Assembly (NCBI RefSeq): GCF_900116765.1
Contig: NZ_UETC01000001.1
Location: 62,001 to 126,000 of the forward strand
Length of the DNA: 64,000 bases
Direction: 5' to 3'
Source: Jannaschia seohaensis
GTDB taxonomy: Bacteria; Pseudomonadota; Alphaproteobacteria; Rhodobacterales; Rhodobacteraceae
Positions within the stretch are counted from its first letter, which is position 1; each line of letters begins with the position of its first letter. Below are positions 16,647 through 26,733 of this stretch, one piece after another. The notes beneath the pieces are model-generated. The model was given only the letters and a program-made list of their open reading frames with translations. It was not told the origin of the DNA and ran no database searches. Both the position numbers and the translations under genes were made by a program.

Positions 16647-18002
16647 ATGTCTGGTATTCCCCACGACACCTACGAGCCGTCCACGAAGGGCGAGAAGTGG
16701 GTGGAGAGCCGGCTGCCGATCATCGGTCTGCTCTATAATACCCTGATGATCCCGACCCCCAAGAACCTCAACTGGATGTGGATCTGGGGCATCGTTCTGA
16801 CCTTCACGCTGGTTCTGCAAATCGTCACCGGCATCATCCTGGTGATGCACTACACGCCGCATGTCGACATGGCCTTCGCCTCGGTCGAGCACATCATGCG
16901 GAACGTCAACGGCGGCTGGGCCCTGCGCTACATCCACATGAACGGCGCCTCGCTGTTCTTCATCGCGGTCTACGCCCATATCTTCCGCAACCTCTACTAC
17001 GGCTCCTACAAGGCCCCGCGGGAGCTGACCTGGATCCTCGGCATCGTCATCTACCTGCTGATGATGGGCACCGCCTTCATGGGCTACGTGCTGCCCTGGG
17101 GTCAGATGTCCTTCTGGGGCGCGACCGTGATCACCGGCCTCTTCGGCGCCATCCCCTTCGTGGGAGAGCCGCTCCAGGCCTGGCTGCTGGGCGGACCCGC
17201 GGTCGGCAACGCGACGCTGAACCGCTTCTTCTCGCTGCACTACCTGATGCCGTTCCTGATCCTGGGCCTCACCATCGTGAAGATCTGGGCGTTCCACCAC
17301 ACAGGCAACAACAACCCGACCGGGGTCGAAGTGCGCCGCACCTCCAAGGCCGAAGCCGACGCGGACACGCTGCCGTTCTGGCCCTATTTCGTGATCAAGG
17401 ACCTGTTCGCGCTGGCCGTGATCCTGCTGGCTTTCTTCGCCGTGGTTGGCTTCATGCCGAACTATCTCGGCCACCCGGACAACTACATCGAGGCGAACGC
17501 CCTGGCGACGCCCGCGCATATCGTCCCGGAATGGTACTTCCTGCCCTTCTACGCGATCCTGCGCGCCTTCACCTCCGACGTCTGGATCGTGATGTTCTTC
17601 AGCTGGATCTCCGGCGGCATCATCGACGCGAAGTTCTTTGGCGTGCTGGCCATGTTCGGCGCGATCGCGGTCATGGCCTTCGCGCCCTGGCTCGACACGT
17701 CGTCGGTCCGCTCCGGCCGCTACCGCCCGATGTTCAAGTGGTGGTTCTGGCTGCTGGTCGCTGACTTCTTCTTCCTGATGTGGCTCGGCTCCATGCCGGC
17801 CGAAGAGCCCTGGGCTTCGCTCTCGCTGCTCGGCTCGACCTACTGGTTCGCCTATTTCCTGGTGATCCTGCCGCTGCTCGGCGTCTTCGAGAAGCCGCTG
17901 CCACGTCCGGCGACTATCGAGGAGGAGTTCAACGCCCATTACGGTGCCGGCGGCTCGGGCATGTCCCTGCCGGGCGAAAAGTCGGCCACGCCGGCGGAGT
18001 GA
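16647..18002 (+). CDS. petB: Cytochrome b of the bc1 complex
   Basis: A 451-residue, eight-helix cytochrome b, long in the alphaproteobacterial manner (fused b and subunit-IV parts). Haem histidines lie in the second and fourth helices ([54 protein letters not shown]). The Qo-site PEWY motif is present at [16 protein letters not shown]. It sits 12 bases after petA and 8 bases before petC. It is needed for cyclic electron flow with the reaction centre as well as for respiration. Confidence 0.98.
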   Translation: MSGIPHDTYEPSTKGEKWVESRLPIIGLLYNTLMIPTPKNLNWMWIWGIVLTFTLVLQIVTGIILVMHYTPHVDMAFASVEHIMRNVNGGWALRYIHMNGASLFFIAVYAHIFRNLYYGSYKAPRELTWILGIVIYLLMMGTAFMGYVLPWGQMSFWGATVITGLFGAIPFVGEPLQAWLLGGPAVGNATLNRFFSLHYLMPFLILGLTIVKIWAFHHTGNNNPTGVEVRRTSKAEADADTLPFWPYFVIKDLFALAVILLAFFAVVGFMPNYLGHPDNYIEANALATPAHIVPEWYFLPFYAILRAFTSDVWIVMFFSWISGGIIDAKFFGVLAMFGAIAVMAFAPWLDTSSVRSGRYRPMFKWWFWLLVADFFFLMWLGSMPAEEPWASLSLLGSTYWFAYFLVILPLLGVFEKPLPRPATIEEEFNAHYGAGGSGMSLPGEKSATPAE

Positions 18003-18010
18003 GGAAACAG

Positions 18011-18811
18011 ATGAACATCTTCACCAAATCCCTTGCGGTCCTGGCCCTCTCGGCGAGCCAAGCGCTCGCCGCGGGGAGCGCGGGAGAAGTCACGAACTTC
18101 GACTTCCCCTTCGAGGGCCTCACCGGCACCTACGACCAGAACCAGCTGCAGCGCGGTCTGAAGGTCTACACTCAGATCTGCTCGTCCTGCCACGGCCTGA
18201 AATACGTCCCCTTCCGCACCCTCGCGGATGAGGGCGGACCGGGCTTCAGCGAAGACCAGATGAAGGCCTACACCGCGACCTACGAGGTCTGGGATCCCAC
18301 GCTGAACTTCGGCGAAGGCGACTTCCGCCCCGCGGTGCCCACCGACCATTTCCCAGCGGTGACCGCGGTCGGCGCGCCGGATCTGTCGATGATGGCCAAG
18401 GCGCGCGCGGGTTTCAGTGGTCCCTACAACCTGGGCATCAACCAGTTCTTCAAAGGCATGGGCGGCCCGGAATACATCGCCTCCCTGCTGACCGGCTATA
18501 CCGGCGAAGAGCAGGAAGTGGCGGGTACCATTCTCTATGAGAACAAAGCCTTCCCGGGCGGCTGGATCTCGATGGCGCCGGTCCTTTATGGCGACGATGT
18601 CCAGTTCGACGACGGCGCGCCCACAGATATAGAGTCGATCGCCAAGGACGTCTCCGCCTTCCTCATGTGGACGGCCGAGCCCAAGCTGGCGGCCCGCAAG
18701 CAGATGGGCCTGACGGCCGTGATCATGCTGACGGTTCTGTCGGTGCTGCTTTACCTGACCAACAAGCGCATCTGGGCGCCGGTCAAGGCCGGTCGCAAGT
18801 CGGAAGCCTGA
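18011..18811 (+). CDS. petC: Cytochrome c1 of the bc1 complex
   Basis: A 266-residue cytochrome c1. A signal peptide (MNIFTKSLAVLALSASQALA) precedes the mature protein. The haem-binding CSSCH lies at residues 57-61, with the conserved GLKYVPFRTLADEGGPGFSE after it. The axial methionine is most likely in GGWISMAPVLYGDDV. A C-terminal transmembrane anchor (LTAVIMLTVLSVLLYLTNK) holds it in the membrane, with a positively charged tail. It closes the petABC operon and is followed by a strong terminator. Confidence 0.97.
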   Translation: MNIFTKSLAVLALSASQALAAGSAGEVTNFDFPFEGLTGTYDQNQLQRGLKVYTQICSSCHGLKYVPFRTLADEGGPGFSEDQMKAYTATYEVWDPTLNFGEGDFRPAVPTDHFPAVTAVGAPDLSMMAKARAGFSGPYNLGINQFFKGMGGPEYIASLLTGYTGEEQEVAGTILYENKAFPGGWISMAPVLYGDDVQFDDGAPTDIESIAKDVSAFLMWTAEPKLAARKQMGLTAVIMLTVLSVLLYLTNKRIWAPVKAGRKSEA

Positions 18812-18839
18812 TCTCCGAGCAACGCTTCGGCGGAAAATC

Positions 18840-18868
18840 GGCCGGTCCCCCAGGGGGCCGGCCTTTTT
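18840..18868 (+). terminator. Rho-independent terminator after petABC
   Basis: GGCCGG-T-CCCCC and GGGGGCCGGCC form a GC-rich stem of 11 pairs with a bulged T and an almost absent loop, followed by TTTTT. It lies 28 bases after the petC stop. Confidence 0.85.
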
Positions 18869-18924
18869 CGTTGCGCGGTGCCTTGGGCGACGCGCAAACT
18901 GGAAGAAAACAAGAGGAACAGCAG

Positions 18925-19473
18925 ATGGCAGAACCAGCGGAACGCGGCGCCGCAGCGGAGCGGATGGCCGCCGTCGCGATCTTCCTCGGGATTGGCGCCG
19001 TGATCGCGGGAATGGGGCTTTTGGGCATCGGAGCCATGACCGGAGGGCTTCCTGGCCTGCCGTCGCTGGGATGGCTCGGGGCACTGCTGCCGGGGGCCGT
19101 TGTCGCGCTGCTGGGACTCAGCCTCGTGATGCGGGGCATGCATCTCAACGCGACCCTCGACACGCTGGCCAATATCCGCCTTCTCCAGGAGGAAACCCAC
19201 CGCGCCCGCACCCAGGCAGCCGTTCATTCCCATGCCGTGCGGGAACCCCTGCCGGAACTGCGGACCACCAGCCAGATGCAAATGGCGCAGGCTGCCTCCA
19301 ATCCGGCCCCGAAGGTGACGGCCAAGGTGACCTCCGGGCCCGGCTCGGCCACGGTCGCGCATATGCCCAAGCGGGCCTCGATCCAAACGGAACAGCGGGC
19401 GAGCAAGTCGGCCCCGATCAAGGGCAAGCCGTTCCAGCCCCACCCGATCTTCATGGCGCGTCCGCCCAAGTGA
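18925..19473 (+). CDS. Uncharacterised two-helix membrane protein
   Basis: A 182-residue protein with two hydrophobic helices (about residues 14-37, AVAIFLGIGAVIAGMGLLGI, and 50-68, GALLPGAVVALLGLSLVM). A polar, basic C-terminal tail rich in lysine, glutamine and alanine follows, predicted to be disordered. AGAGGAACAGCAG precedes the ATG. I recognise no family. It has its own unit between two terminators, and the tail might contact nucleic acid or another protein, but that is only a guess. Confidence 0.6.
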   Translation: MAEPAERGAAAERMAAVAIFLGIGAVIAGMGLLGIGAMTGGLPGLPSLGWLGALLPGAVVALLGLSLVMRGMHLNATLDTLANIRLLQEETHRARTQAAVHSHAVREPLPELRTTSQMQMAQAASNPAPKVTAKVTSGPGSATVAHMPKRASIQTEQRASKSAPIKGKPFQPHPIFMARPPK

Positions 19474-19495
19474 GACACCCATCGCCGCCACGCAA

Positions 19496-19521
19496 AAAGG
19501 GCGCCCCTAGGGGCGCCCTTT
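19496..19521. terminator. Bidirectional terminator between convergent genes
   Basis: A 26-base perfect palindrome (AAAGGGCGCCCCT and its complement) flanked by extra A on one side and T on the other. It lies between the stop of the membrane protein and the stop of infB and can serve both strands. Confidence 0.9.
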
Positions 19522-19542
19522 CGCATAGCCGGTCGGCTCGGA

Positions 19543-22002
19543 TCAGCTGAGCGTGCGCTCGACTTCTTCGCGCTCGAAGATCTCGATAACGTCGCCCACG
19601 CGAACATCGTCGTAGTTCTCGAAGGCCATGCCGCATTCCTGACCGGACACGACCTCTTTGACCTCGTCTTTGAAGCGCTTGAGCGTCTTCAGCGTGCCCT
19701 CGTGGACCACGGTGTTGTCCCGCAGCAGACGCACCCCGGCCGAGCGGCGCGCGACGCCCTCGGTCACGAGACAGCCCGCCACGTTGCCGACGCCGGTGAC
19801 GCGGAAGGTCTCGCGGATCTCGGCATAGCCGATGAAGTTCTCGCGCACTTCGGCCGAGAGCAGACCGCTCGCCGCCGCTTTCACGTCGTCCACAAGATCG
19901 TAGATCACCGAGTAGTAGCGGATCTCCACGCCCTTCTGGTTGGCCGCTGCACGCGCCGGCGCGTTGGCACGGACATTGAAGCCAATCACCGGCGCACCGG
20001 AGGCTTCCGCCAGGCCGATATCCGATTCGGTGATGGCGCCGACGCCGTAATGCAGCACGCGGACGCGCACCTCTTCGTTGCCGATCTTCTCCATCGCCTG
20101 CACGATCGCCTCGGCGGAGCCCTGAACGTCGGCCTTCACCACCACCGGCAGCTCGGAGACGTTCTCGTCGTTCTTCGCCTTGGCCAGCAGCTGATCCAGC
20201 GTCGTCTGTGCGCCCGCGGCGGCGCGCTTGTCTTTGGCGGCCTGCTCCCGATAGGCGGCGATTTCGCGCGCCTCGGCCTCGGTCTTGACGACGTTCAGGA
20301 CGTCGCCCGCCTCGGGCGTGCCGTTCAGACCCAGCACCTCGACCGGCACGGAAGGCCCGGCCTCGTCGACGCGGTTGCCGTTGTCGTCGACCAGCGCGCG
20401 GACCTTACCCCACTGCTCGCCCACGACGAAGATATCGCCGCGCTTGAGCGTGCCGTTCTGCACCAGGACGGTCGCGACCGGGCCGCGGCCCACATCGAGC
20501 TGCGCTTCGATCACGGCGCCCTGAGCGGCGCGGTCGGGATTGGCCTTCAACTCCAGGATCTCGGCCTGAAGCGCGATGGCCTCCAACAACTCGGGCAGGC
20601 CCTTGCCGGTCAACGCCGAGACCTCGACATCCTGGACATCGCCGGACATGCCCTCGGTCACGACCTCGTGCTGCAAGAGCGCGGTCCGCACGCGATTCGA
20701 ATCGGCGGCGGGCAGGTCGCACTTGTTGATCGCGACGATCATCGGGACACCGGCGGCCTTGGCGTGATTGATGGCCTCGACCGTCTGCGGCATCACCGCG
20801 TCATCGGCGGCCACGACCAGCACGACGATATCCGTCACCTGCGCGCCGCGGGCGCGCATGGAGGTGAAGGCCGCGTGGCCCGGCGTATCGAGGAAGGTCA
20901 GCTTCTTGCCGTTCACCTCGACCTGATAGGCGCCGATATGCTGCGTGATGCCCCCGGCCTCGCCCGAGACGACCTTGGTCTTACGGATCGCATCCAGAAG
21001 CGAAGTCTTGCCGTGGTCGACATGGCCCATGATCGTGATGACCGGCGCGCGGTCCTTCAGATCCTCGGGCTTGTCCTCTTCGACTTCGATGGCCTGTTCG
21101 ACGTCCGACTCGGAGACGCGCTGAACCTTGTGCCCGAACTCCTCGATGATGAGCTCGGCGGTGTCGGCGTCGATCACCTGGTTCTGGGTGACCATCATGC
21201 CGTTCTGCATCAGCGCCTTGACCACGGAGGCCACGCGCTCGGTCATGCGGTTGGCCAGCTCCGACACCACGATGGTCTCGGGCAGCTGGACGGTGCGGAT
21301 CACCTTCTCTTGCGGGCCGCTATCCCGACCGCCGCGCTTCTGACGCTCCTGCTTGCGACGCATCGAGGCGAGCGAGCGCTGACGCCCGCCTTCGCCGCCG
21401 CGCAGCGCCTGGTTCACGGTCAGCTTGCCGCCGCGGCGCTCGCCGCCGCCCTTGGGCTTGCCGCCGGAATCGTCGTCGCGCTTGCGGCGCTGATCGCCGC
21501 CGCCGGGCTTGGCGTCGGGGCCGAGATTGCGCTGGCGCTCGGGCTGGGGCGTGGCCGCGACCGGTTCGGCGGGCTTGGCTTTTTCCTCCTGGGCCTCACG
21601 CTTGCGGCGCTCGTCCTCCTCGGCCTTCTGGCGGAGCAGTTCTTCGCGCTCCTTCTCTTCACGGGCCTTGGCCTCGATCTCGGCGCGACGGCGCTCGCGC
21701 GCCTCCTCGGCCTCACGCTCCTCGCGCGCGCGGCGGGCGGCGTCCTCGGCCTCGCGGGCCTTGGCGGCTTGCAGCGCCTTGAGGCGCCGCTCCATCTCGG
21801 CGCTGGTCGCGCCGCCGGACTTGCCACCTTGGGCATTGACGGCCGCGGCGGATTGGGCGCCCGGCTTTGGGGCCTGGACGCGCTTGCGCTTGGTCTCCAC
21901 CACGACGTTCTTGGTGCGTCCGCGGGCAAAGGTCTGCTTCACCTGTCCGCCGCGGGCGCCTCCGGAGAGGCCGAGGGGTTTCTTTCCGTCCGTATCGCTC
22001 AT
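19543..22002 (-). CDS. infB: Translation initiation factor IF-2
   Basis: An 819-residue IF-2, which places fMet-tRNA on the 30S subunit. The alphaproteobacterial N-terminus (KKPLGLSGG...[16 protein letters not shown]) is followed by a long charged R/E/A-rich linker. The GTPase domain carries G1 [10 protein letters not shown]2 [11 protein letters not shown]3 DTPGHAAF and G4 NKCD. The C-terminal domains end with [16 protein letters not shown]. It overlaps the stop of the upstream ylxR-type gene by 4 bases and is the last gene of the rimP-nusA-ylxR-infB operon. Confidence 0.98.
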   Translation of the reverse strand: MSDTDGKKPLGLSGGARGGQVKQTFARGRTKNVVVETKRKRVQAPKPGAQSAAAVNAQGGKSGGATSAEMERRLKALQAAKAREAEDAARRAREEREAEEARERRRAEIEAKAREEKEREELLRQKAEEDERRKREAQEEKAKPAEPVAATPQPERQRNLGPDAKPGGGDQRRKRDDDSGGKPKGGGERRGGKLTVNQALRGGEGGRQRSLASMRRKQERQKRGGRDSGPQEKVIRTVQLPETIVVSELANRMTERVASVVKALMQNGMMVTQNQVIDADTAELIIEEFGHKVQRVSESDVEQAIEVEEDKPEDLKDRAPVITIMGHVDHGKTSLLDAIRKTKVVSGEAGGITQHIGAYQVEVNGKKLTFLDTPGHAAFTSMRARGAQVTDIVVLVVAADDAVMPQTVEAINHAKAAGVPMIVAINKCDLPAADSNRVRTALLQHEVVTEGMSGDVQDVEVSALTGKGLPELLEAIALQAEILELKANPDRAAQGAVIEAQLDVGRGPVATVLVQNGTLKRGDIFVVGEQWGKVRALVDDNGNRVDEAGPSVPVEVLGLNGTPEAGDVLNVVKTEAEAREIAAYREQAAKDKRAAAGAQTTLDQLLAKAKNDENVSELPVVVKADVQGSAEAIVQAMEKIGNEEVRVRVLHYGVGAITESDIGLAEASGAPVIGFNVRANAPARAAANQKGVEIRYYSVIYDLVDDVKAAASGLLSAEVRENFIGYAEIRETFRVTGVGNVAGCLVTEGVARRSAGVRLLRDNTVVHEGTLKTLKRFKDEVKEVVSGQECGMAFENYDDVRVGDVIEIFEREEVERTLS

Positions 22003-22628
22003 GCGTTCCCGATTTCCTTCTCGGCAGCCGGTTTGCCGCCGTCGTGTCTGATGCCTTGAAGCCTTGCGGCTTCCTCTACAATACGTTCCGCCAAGGTTCC
22101 AGCCGCGACCGCGGCATGGATCACCCGGTCGCGGGCGAAGGCCAGGCCCAACTCATCGGCCGTCAGGAACCCGATCCATTTTCCGCCCTCGGGCGTGCTC
22201 AACTTGCCCTTGCCCCGCTCGGAGCCATCGCTGGCCTGAAGCAGGACGCGAATGTCCTCGCAATAGAGGGCGGTCTTAACCTTCTCGTATCCGGTTACGG
22301 CCTTCCCGGCCTTGCGGGCCATGGCGAGCGTATCCTGCACTCGGCGCAGCAGCGCCGCCTCCACCATGGCGATCAATCCGTCGGGCACACCGACCTGTCG
22401 CTTGGCGCCCTTGGAGAATATGCGCTTCGCGACCGCCTTTTCCAAGGCCGCGCGCGACGCGGTCACATAGATCCCCCGGCCGGGCAGCTTTTCGGCCACG
22501 TCCGGATAGACCATGTCGTCGGGTCCGACGACGAAGCGGACCAGCCCCGATTTGGGGCCGGTCTCGCCGGTCACGATGCAGCGGCGCTCTGGCTCACTGC
22601 GGTCCTTGTCCCTGCCACCGCGGCTCAT
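21999..22628 (-). CDS. YlxR (DUF448) plus L7Ae-like RNA-binding protein
   Basis: A 209-residue protein. The N-terminal YlxR-type domain has ERRCIVTGE, then [12 protein letters not shown] and LPGRGIYV. The C-terminal part, [28 protein letters not shown] and onward, resembles a ribosomal L7Ae/L30e fold, the fused form usual in alphaproteobacteria. It probably binds structured RNA; Firmicute YlxR has been linked to RNase P. Position between nusA and infB is the classic context. Its 3' end overlaps infB by ATGA. Confidence 0.9.
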   Translation of the reverse strand: MSRGGRDKDRSEPERRCIVTGETGPKSGLVRFVVGPDDMVYPDVAEKLPGRGIYVTASRAALEKAVAKRIFSKGAKRQVGVPDGLIAMVEAALLRRVQDTLAMARKAGKAVTGYEKVKTALYCEDIRVLLQASDGSERGKGKLSTPEGGKWIGFLTADELGLAFARDRVIHAAVAAGTLAERIVEEAARLQGIRHDGGKPAAEKEIGNA

Positions 22629-22643
22629 GGACGTCCGGGGCGA

Positions 22644-24407
22644 TCACGCCCCGGCCTCCTCGGTCTCGGGCGCGTCGTCGGTCTGGCCCATGGCCTCCTC
22701 CGGCGTGACCCAGCCCAGCATGACGCGGGCGGTCATGATCATGTCCTGCGCTTCCTCCAGGGTGACGCCGAAAGGCTCCAGCAGGCCGTCGTCCTTCTGG
22801 CGCTCGCCATCGACGACGGTCCAGCCGCCTGCCAGCTCCCAGTCGGCACAGGTGGCGAACTCTTCCAGGGTGGTGACGCCGTCCTTGGTCAGCGCCTCCA
22901 GCATCTGCGGGCTGAGCCCCTCGAAGCCGGCCAGATCGTCCTGCAACCCGTTCGCCCGCGCGGCCTCCAGGGCCTTGGCGTTCTGGGCCTCCAGGTAGTC
23001 GCGGGCGCGGGCCTGCAACTCGTTCGCGGTGTCTTCGTCGACGCCGTCGATCACCAGCAGTTCGTCGATCTCGACATAGGCGACCTCTTCGAGGTTGGTG
23101 AAGCCCTCGGAGACGAGCAGCTGGGCGAAGAACTCGTCCAGGTCCAGCGTGTCCATGAACAGCTTGGTGCGGACCTCGAACTCGGCCTGACGGCGCTTCG
23201 ATTCCTCTTCCTCGGTAAGGATGTCGATATCGAGCCCGGTCAGCTGCGAGGCCAGACGTACGTTCTGCCCGCGCCGCCCGATGGCGAGCGAGAGCTGCTC
23301 CTCGGGCACGACGACCTCGATCCGCTCGTTCTCGTCGTCGAGCACGACCTTGGTCACCTCGGCGGGCTGGAGCGCGTTGACCAGGAAGGTCGGCGCATCC
23401 TCGTTCCAGGGGATGATATCGATCTTCTCGCCCTGAAGCTCGTTGACGACGGCCTGCACGCGCGAGCCGCGCATACCGACGCAGGCGCCCACCGGGTCGA
23501 TGGACGAATCATAGGAGATCACGGCGATCTTGGCGCGCGACCCCGGATCGCGGGCGCAGGCCTTGATCTCGATGACGCCGTCATAGATCTCCGGCACTTC
23601 CATCTCGAAGAGCTTTTTCATGAACTCGGGCGCGGTGCGCGACAGGAAGATCTGCGGGCCGCGCTGCTCGCGCCGGACGTCCTTGATGTAGACGCGGATG
23701 CGGTCGCCGGGGCGATAGGCCTCGCGGCCGATCTTCTCGTTGCGGCGCAGCACGGCTTCGCCAGCGCCGATATCGATGATGACGTTGCCGTATTCCTCGC
23801 GCTTGACGAGACCGTTGATGATGGTCCCGGCACGGTCCTTGAACTCTTCGTACTGACGGTCGCGCTCGGCCTCGCGGACCTTTTGCAGGATGACCTGCTT
23901 GGCCGATTGCGCGGCGATGCGGCCCATGTCGACCGGCGGGATCACATCGACCAGCACGTCGCCTTCCTGCGGCGGCGTATCCTGATCGACGCCTTCCATG
24001 CGCTTGGCGTCCTTTTCGGAGGGCTTTTGCAGATAGAAGGCGCGGACCTCCTTCTCGTCGATCTTCTTGCCCTCTTCGCCGTAGATCGGGATCTTCCGCT
24101 TGGTCACGAAGACGTCGCCACCCTGGCTGCGCACCGTGTCGGCGGCGGCCTTGGCGGTCATCTCGGCCTTCTCGTTCTCCAGCATGTCCTCGTCGGTGAC
24201 GGTGCGCACGCGGGTGAAGGTGGCCTGGCCGGTCTTGCGGTCGATCGAGACCTGCACGTCCATGTCGGCGCCGTAGCGGGACTTGGCGGCCCGGGCGAGG
24301 CTGTCTTCCATCGCCTCGACCACGAGACCGGGGTCGATCATCTTCTCGCGCGCGACCGCGTCAGCGATCTGCAGCAGCTCCAGCTGGTTGGCGGATGTAA
24401 TCGCCAT
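22644..24407 (-). CDS. nusA: Transcription termination/antitermination factor NusA
   Basis: A 587-residue NusA. In order it has the RNA polymerase-binding N-terminal domain ([20 protein letters not shown]), an S1 domain ([20 protein letters not shown]), KH1 ([19 protein letters not shown]), KH2 ([20 protein letters not shown]) and acidic C-terminal repeats. The start at 24407 fits the family N-terminus and has GAGG upstream; an ATG at 24425 would add six residues. It lies 4 bases after rimP. Confidence 0.97.
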   Translation of the reverse strand: MAITSANQLELLQIADAVAREKMIDPGLVVEAMEDSLARAAKSRYGADMDVQVSIDRKTGQATFTRVRTVTDEDMLENEKAEMTAKAAADTVRSQGGDVFVTKRKIPIYGEEGKKIDEKEVRAFYLQKPSEKDAKRMEGVDQDTPPQEGDVLVDVIPPVDMGRIAAQSAKQVILQKVREAERDRQYEEFKDRAGTIINGLVKREEYGNVIIDIGAGEAVLRRNEKIGREAYRPGDRIRVYIKDVRREQRGPQIFLSRTAPEFMKKLFEMEVPEIYDGVIEIKACARDPGSRAKIAVISYDSSIDPVGACVGMRGSRVQAVVNELQGEKIDIIPWNEDAPTFLVNALQPAEVTKVVLDDENERIEVVVPEEQLSLAIGRRGQNVRLASQLTGLDIDILTEEEESKRRQAEFEVRTKLFMDTLDLDEFFAQLLVSEGFTNLEEVAYVEIDELLVIDGVDEDTANELQARARDYLEAQNAKALEAARANGLQDDLAGFEGLSPQMLEALTKDGVTTLEEFATCADWELAGGWTVVDGERQKDDGLLEPFGVTLEEAQDMIMTARVMLGWVTPEEAMGQTDDAPETEEAGA

Positions 24408-24411
24408 GCCC

Positions 24412-24996
24412 TCAGTCCTCCTCACCGTCCATGAGTGTCTCTACTTCATCGAATTGGGTCTCGTCGATCTGACCCTTGTCCTTGCGCGTCTTCAGCACCT
24501 CTCGGATCAACTCGTCCGTGAGGATCAGCTTGGCGTCGCTGAGCCAGTCGAATTTCAGACCGATGACGGGCGTCTCCTTGCCCTGCTCGATCTCGATCAG
24601 AACCTCGTCGCCCTCGGTCCCCATCAGGGTGCCCTTGAAGCGGCGCTGCCCGTCGATCAGCTCGGTGGTCTCGATCCGGGCCTCGTAGCCTTCCCAGGCG
24701 TCGAAATCCTTGAGCCGAGTCAACGGCCGGTCGATGCCGGGGCTGGAGACCTCCAGCGTGTATTCGCCCTCGATCGGGTCCTCGACATCCAGGTTGGCGC
24801 TGAGCGCGGTGCTGATCTCGGCCAGGGCATCGACCTCGATCCCGCCCTCGGGCAGATCGCACATCACCTGGAGCGTGGCGGTCTTGCCCGACATCAGGCG
24901 CAGGCGCACGAGTTCATACCCCATATCCTCGACGATAGGGGCGACGATTTCGGCCAGGCGCTTGTCCATGGCCGTCTTGGCGATGAGATCCGACAT
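24412..24996 (-). CDS. rimP: Ribosome maturation factor RimP
   Basis: A 194-residue protein needed for 30S subunit maturation. The N-terminal domain contains the conserved [20 protein letters not shown] and the block [15 protein letters not shown]. The C-terminal SH3-like domain includes RRFKGTLMG and VLIEIEQG. I chose the ATG at 24996 ([16 protein letters not shown]), since the frame upstream runs into a hairpin. It is the first gene of the operon with nusA and infB. Confidence 0.95.
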   Translation of the reverse strand: MSDLIAKTAMDKRLAEIVAPIVEDMGYELVRLRLMSGKTATLQVMCDLPEGGIEVDALAEISTALSANLDVEDPIEGEYTLEVSSPGIDRPLTRLKDFDAWEGYEARIETTELIDGQRRFKGTLMGTEGDEVLIEIEQGKETPVIGLKFDWLSDAKLILTDELIREVLKTRKDKGQIDETQFDEVETLMDGEED

Positions 24997-25013
24997 GGCT
25001 GTCCTCGGAAACG

Positions 25014-25036
25014 AAAAAGCGGGCCGTGCGGCCCGC
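25014..25036 (-). terminator. Terminator-like hairpin just upstream of rimP
   Basis: On the minus strand GCGGGCC-GCAC-GGCCCGC is followed directly by TTTTT. The hairpin ends only 18 bases before the rimP start, and no gene lies directly upstream on this strand. It therefore looks like a leader attenuator or an end to upstream readthrough. The region 25037-25100 beyond it has no recognised gene. Confidence 0.7.
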
Positions 25037-25099
25037 TGCATAAGGTCGGTGGTGCCTGGAGGCGCCGCTGTTGAGGCTCACATAAAGAGACCGCGGACC

Positions 25100-25440
25100 A
25101 GATGCAAGATGTCTCGGCGACGGGCCGCGAAAACAGCGCTTCCCGATCTGCCCCGAGGCCCGAACCCGACCCTTGGTCCGGACCCGCAGGGGGGCAAAAT
25201 CCGGCGGGACTGCAGGGCGGACAGAGGGGGCGGAGACATCCCGGCGCATGGACGCCCCTCCGGTCCCGCGCGGCGCTCCGATCCGAGCGCATCGATGCCG
25301 CCCGCCAGCCGTCGCGCGCCGGGATGGCTGACCACGACGTGATCACCCTGGCGGACTCGCACATTCCCGATCTGGGCGAGACCGTGAAAGGCCGCCCCCC
25401 GCAACACGCTGTGGTTCGCCGCCGATGGCGCACCACTCTA
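25100..25440. other. Decayed non-coding stretch, gene remnant not identified
   Basis: No credible gene runs through this interval. Short protein-like pieces occur on the plus strand (ADHDVITLADSHIPDLGET, then NTLWFAADGAPL in another frame, near 25325-25435). They suggest the end of a frameshifted gene that lay just before the dihydroxyacetone kinase relic. I could not assign a family. Confidence 0.4.
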
Positions 25441-25957
25441 AAGAAGGTCCCCCACGCAGTTCATCAACGACAAGGCCGACCTCGTCACCGAGGCCATTGA
25501 CGGGCTGATCGCAGCCTCCGGCGGCACGCTGGCCCGGCTCGACTGCTATCCCCACCTCAAAGTCGTCACCCGCACGGATTGGGACCGCTCCATGGTCACG
25601 CTAGTCTCCTGCGGTGGCTCCGGGCACCAACCGGCCCATGCGGGCTTCGTCGGTCCCGGCATGCTGACGGCAGCGGTCTGCGGTGAGGTCCCCGCCTCGC
25701 CCTCGGTCGAGGCCGGCTGCCTTCTGATCGTCCAGAGCTATACTGGCGGCCGGCTTAACTTCGGCCGCGCGCCCAGACGCTGGCCGAGCAGATCGAGATG
25801 GTCGTGGTCGATGACGACGTCGCCCCCCCCCCGACCTGCCCCAGGCCGGCGGCGTGGCCGGCACGCTCTTCGTCCACAAGATCGCGTGCGCCATGGCAGA
25901 GGCGGGCGCGCCGCTCGATGAGATCGCCGCCAGCCGCCGCATGCTCGGCCTCGATTA
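25441..25957 (+). pseudogene. Dihydroxyacetone kinase (DhaK-type) pseudogene
   Basis: Translation in shifting frames gives a recognisable N-terminal part of a DhaK-type kinase: FINDKADLVTEAIDGLIAAS, ARLDCYPHLKVVTRTDWD, SCGGSGHQPAHAGFVGPGML, then TAAVCGEVPASPSVEAG. Next are LLIVQSYTGGRLNFG, and in other frames EQIEMVVVDDDVAPP and GVAGTLFVHKIACAMAEAG. The original start looks changed from ATG to CTA (CTAAAGAAGG). The substrate loop GGGSGHEP is altered to CGGSGHQP, a block after SPSVEAG is deleted, and several frameshifts follow. It is clearly inactive. Confidence 0.85.
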
Positions 25958-25980
25958 ACCCAGTATTAAGGTTAACGTGC

Positions 25981-26043
25981 CCCCCTTCTTCCCTGCACAA
26001 ATATCCCGGGGGGGCGCGCAGCGCGGGGGGCAGAGCCCCCCTC
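25981..26043 (-). repeat. Dispersed GC-rich palindromic repeat, form B
   Basis: Read on the minus strand, it has a G-rich/C-rich hairpin, then CCCCCCGGGATATTTGTGCA, then GGGAAGAAGG. The same layout recurs at 55150-55206, and in a related form at 26535-26583 and 56536-56587. It separates the two pseudogenes here. Confidence 0.75.
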
Positions 26044-26075
26044 CGACAGATCGGTCAGGAGACCCCCATGGTGAC

Positions 26076-26453
26076 ATGACGCAACGAAACCCTCGGTCGC
26101 CGCATCCGCCTCGGCATGGTCGGCCTGGAATGGGCGCAGGAGGACCCGACCGATCTTTGGCACACGCTTCTGGGCGAGCCCACGCGCCTGCTGACCCGCA
26201 ACGGGGCGGGCGCGATGGAGGCGGGTACGCGCGCCTCTCCCGCGTGCCGCCGGGCTATCCCGAGGGCTATCTGGAGGGCTTCGCCAACATCTATTCCGAA
26301 GCAGCCGACGCGAGCCTCGCCGCCCGCGAGGACAAGTCCCCGGATAGCGCGGTCCACTCCCCCACGGCGCAGGACGGGCTGGCGGGCGTCCGCTTCGTTG
26401 ATGCCTGCGTGCGGTCCTTGAAGGCGAATGCGCGCTGGGTGACGCTCGACTAG
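26076..26453 (+). pseudogene. Gfo/Idh/MocA oxidoreductase pseudogene with internal deletion
   Basis: The N-terminal Rossmann start (RRIRLGMVG) is joined almost directly to a C-terminal part (WAQEDPTDLWHTLLGEPTRL, then, after a frameshift, RVPPGYPEGYLEGFANIYSE). The end is GVRFVDACVRSLKANARWVT. This is the shape of a sugar or polyol dehydrogenase of the Gfo/Idh/MocA family that has lost most of its middle, including the second half of the NAD domain. A further single-base shift separates the ATG from the RRIRLG frame. It neighbours the DhaK relic, suggesting a lost polyol or sugar catabolic operon. Confidence 0.75.
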
Positions 26454-26534
26454 GAAGCGCTGGCGTCGATGTGATCGGACGAGTTCGGTCGGATCTCTAT
26501 CCAGGCCGGAGCGACCGGCCGGACCTGCGGGACC

Positions 26535-26583
26535 GGGGGCCAGCCCCCGGACCCCCGGAGTATTTTCGGCCAGAAGAAGGGGG
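26535..26583 (+). repeat. Dispersed GC-rich palindromic repeat, form A
   Basis: GGGGGCCAGCCCCC forms a hairpin, followed by ACCCCCGGAGTATTTTCGGC and CAGAAGAAGG. It is 49 bases long and differs by one base from the copy at 56536-56587 at the end of bchN. Here it is intergenic, upstream of the oppA-type gene. Confidence 0.85.
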
Positions 26584-26733
26584 CGTTAATCTTTCTTTAC
26601 GGTTCGTTACCGGTTGGATGGGCTCCCTTCCGCTGTCGGCCCGTGCCCGAACGGCATGCCGTCGTCTTTCGCCTTTGGTCTCAGGCGCGCTTGCGCCACA
26701 CTCCTCATGCAGTCCAACCAGGAGGCCACCCGA

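Noticed and set aside
19702-22059. Long open frame on the plus strand opposite infB (785 codons)
   Set aside because: It is the mirror of infB in a GC-rich genome; no ribosome site, domain or family is visible, while infB on the other strand is certain.
21867-24434. Long open frame on the plus strand opposite nusA (855 codons)
   Set aside because: Shadow of nusA and ylxR; the translation has the repetitive D/L/H/G bias of antisense frames and no domain.
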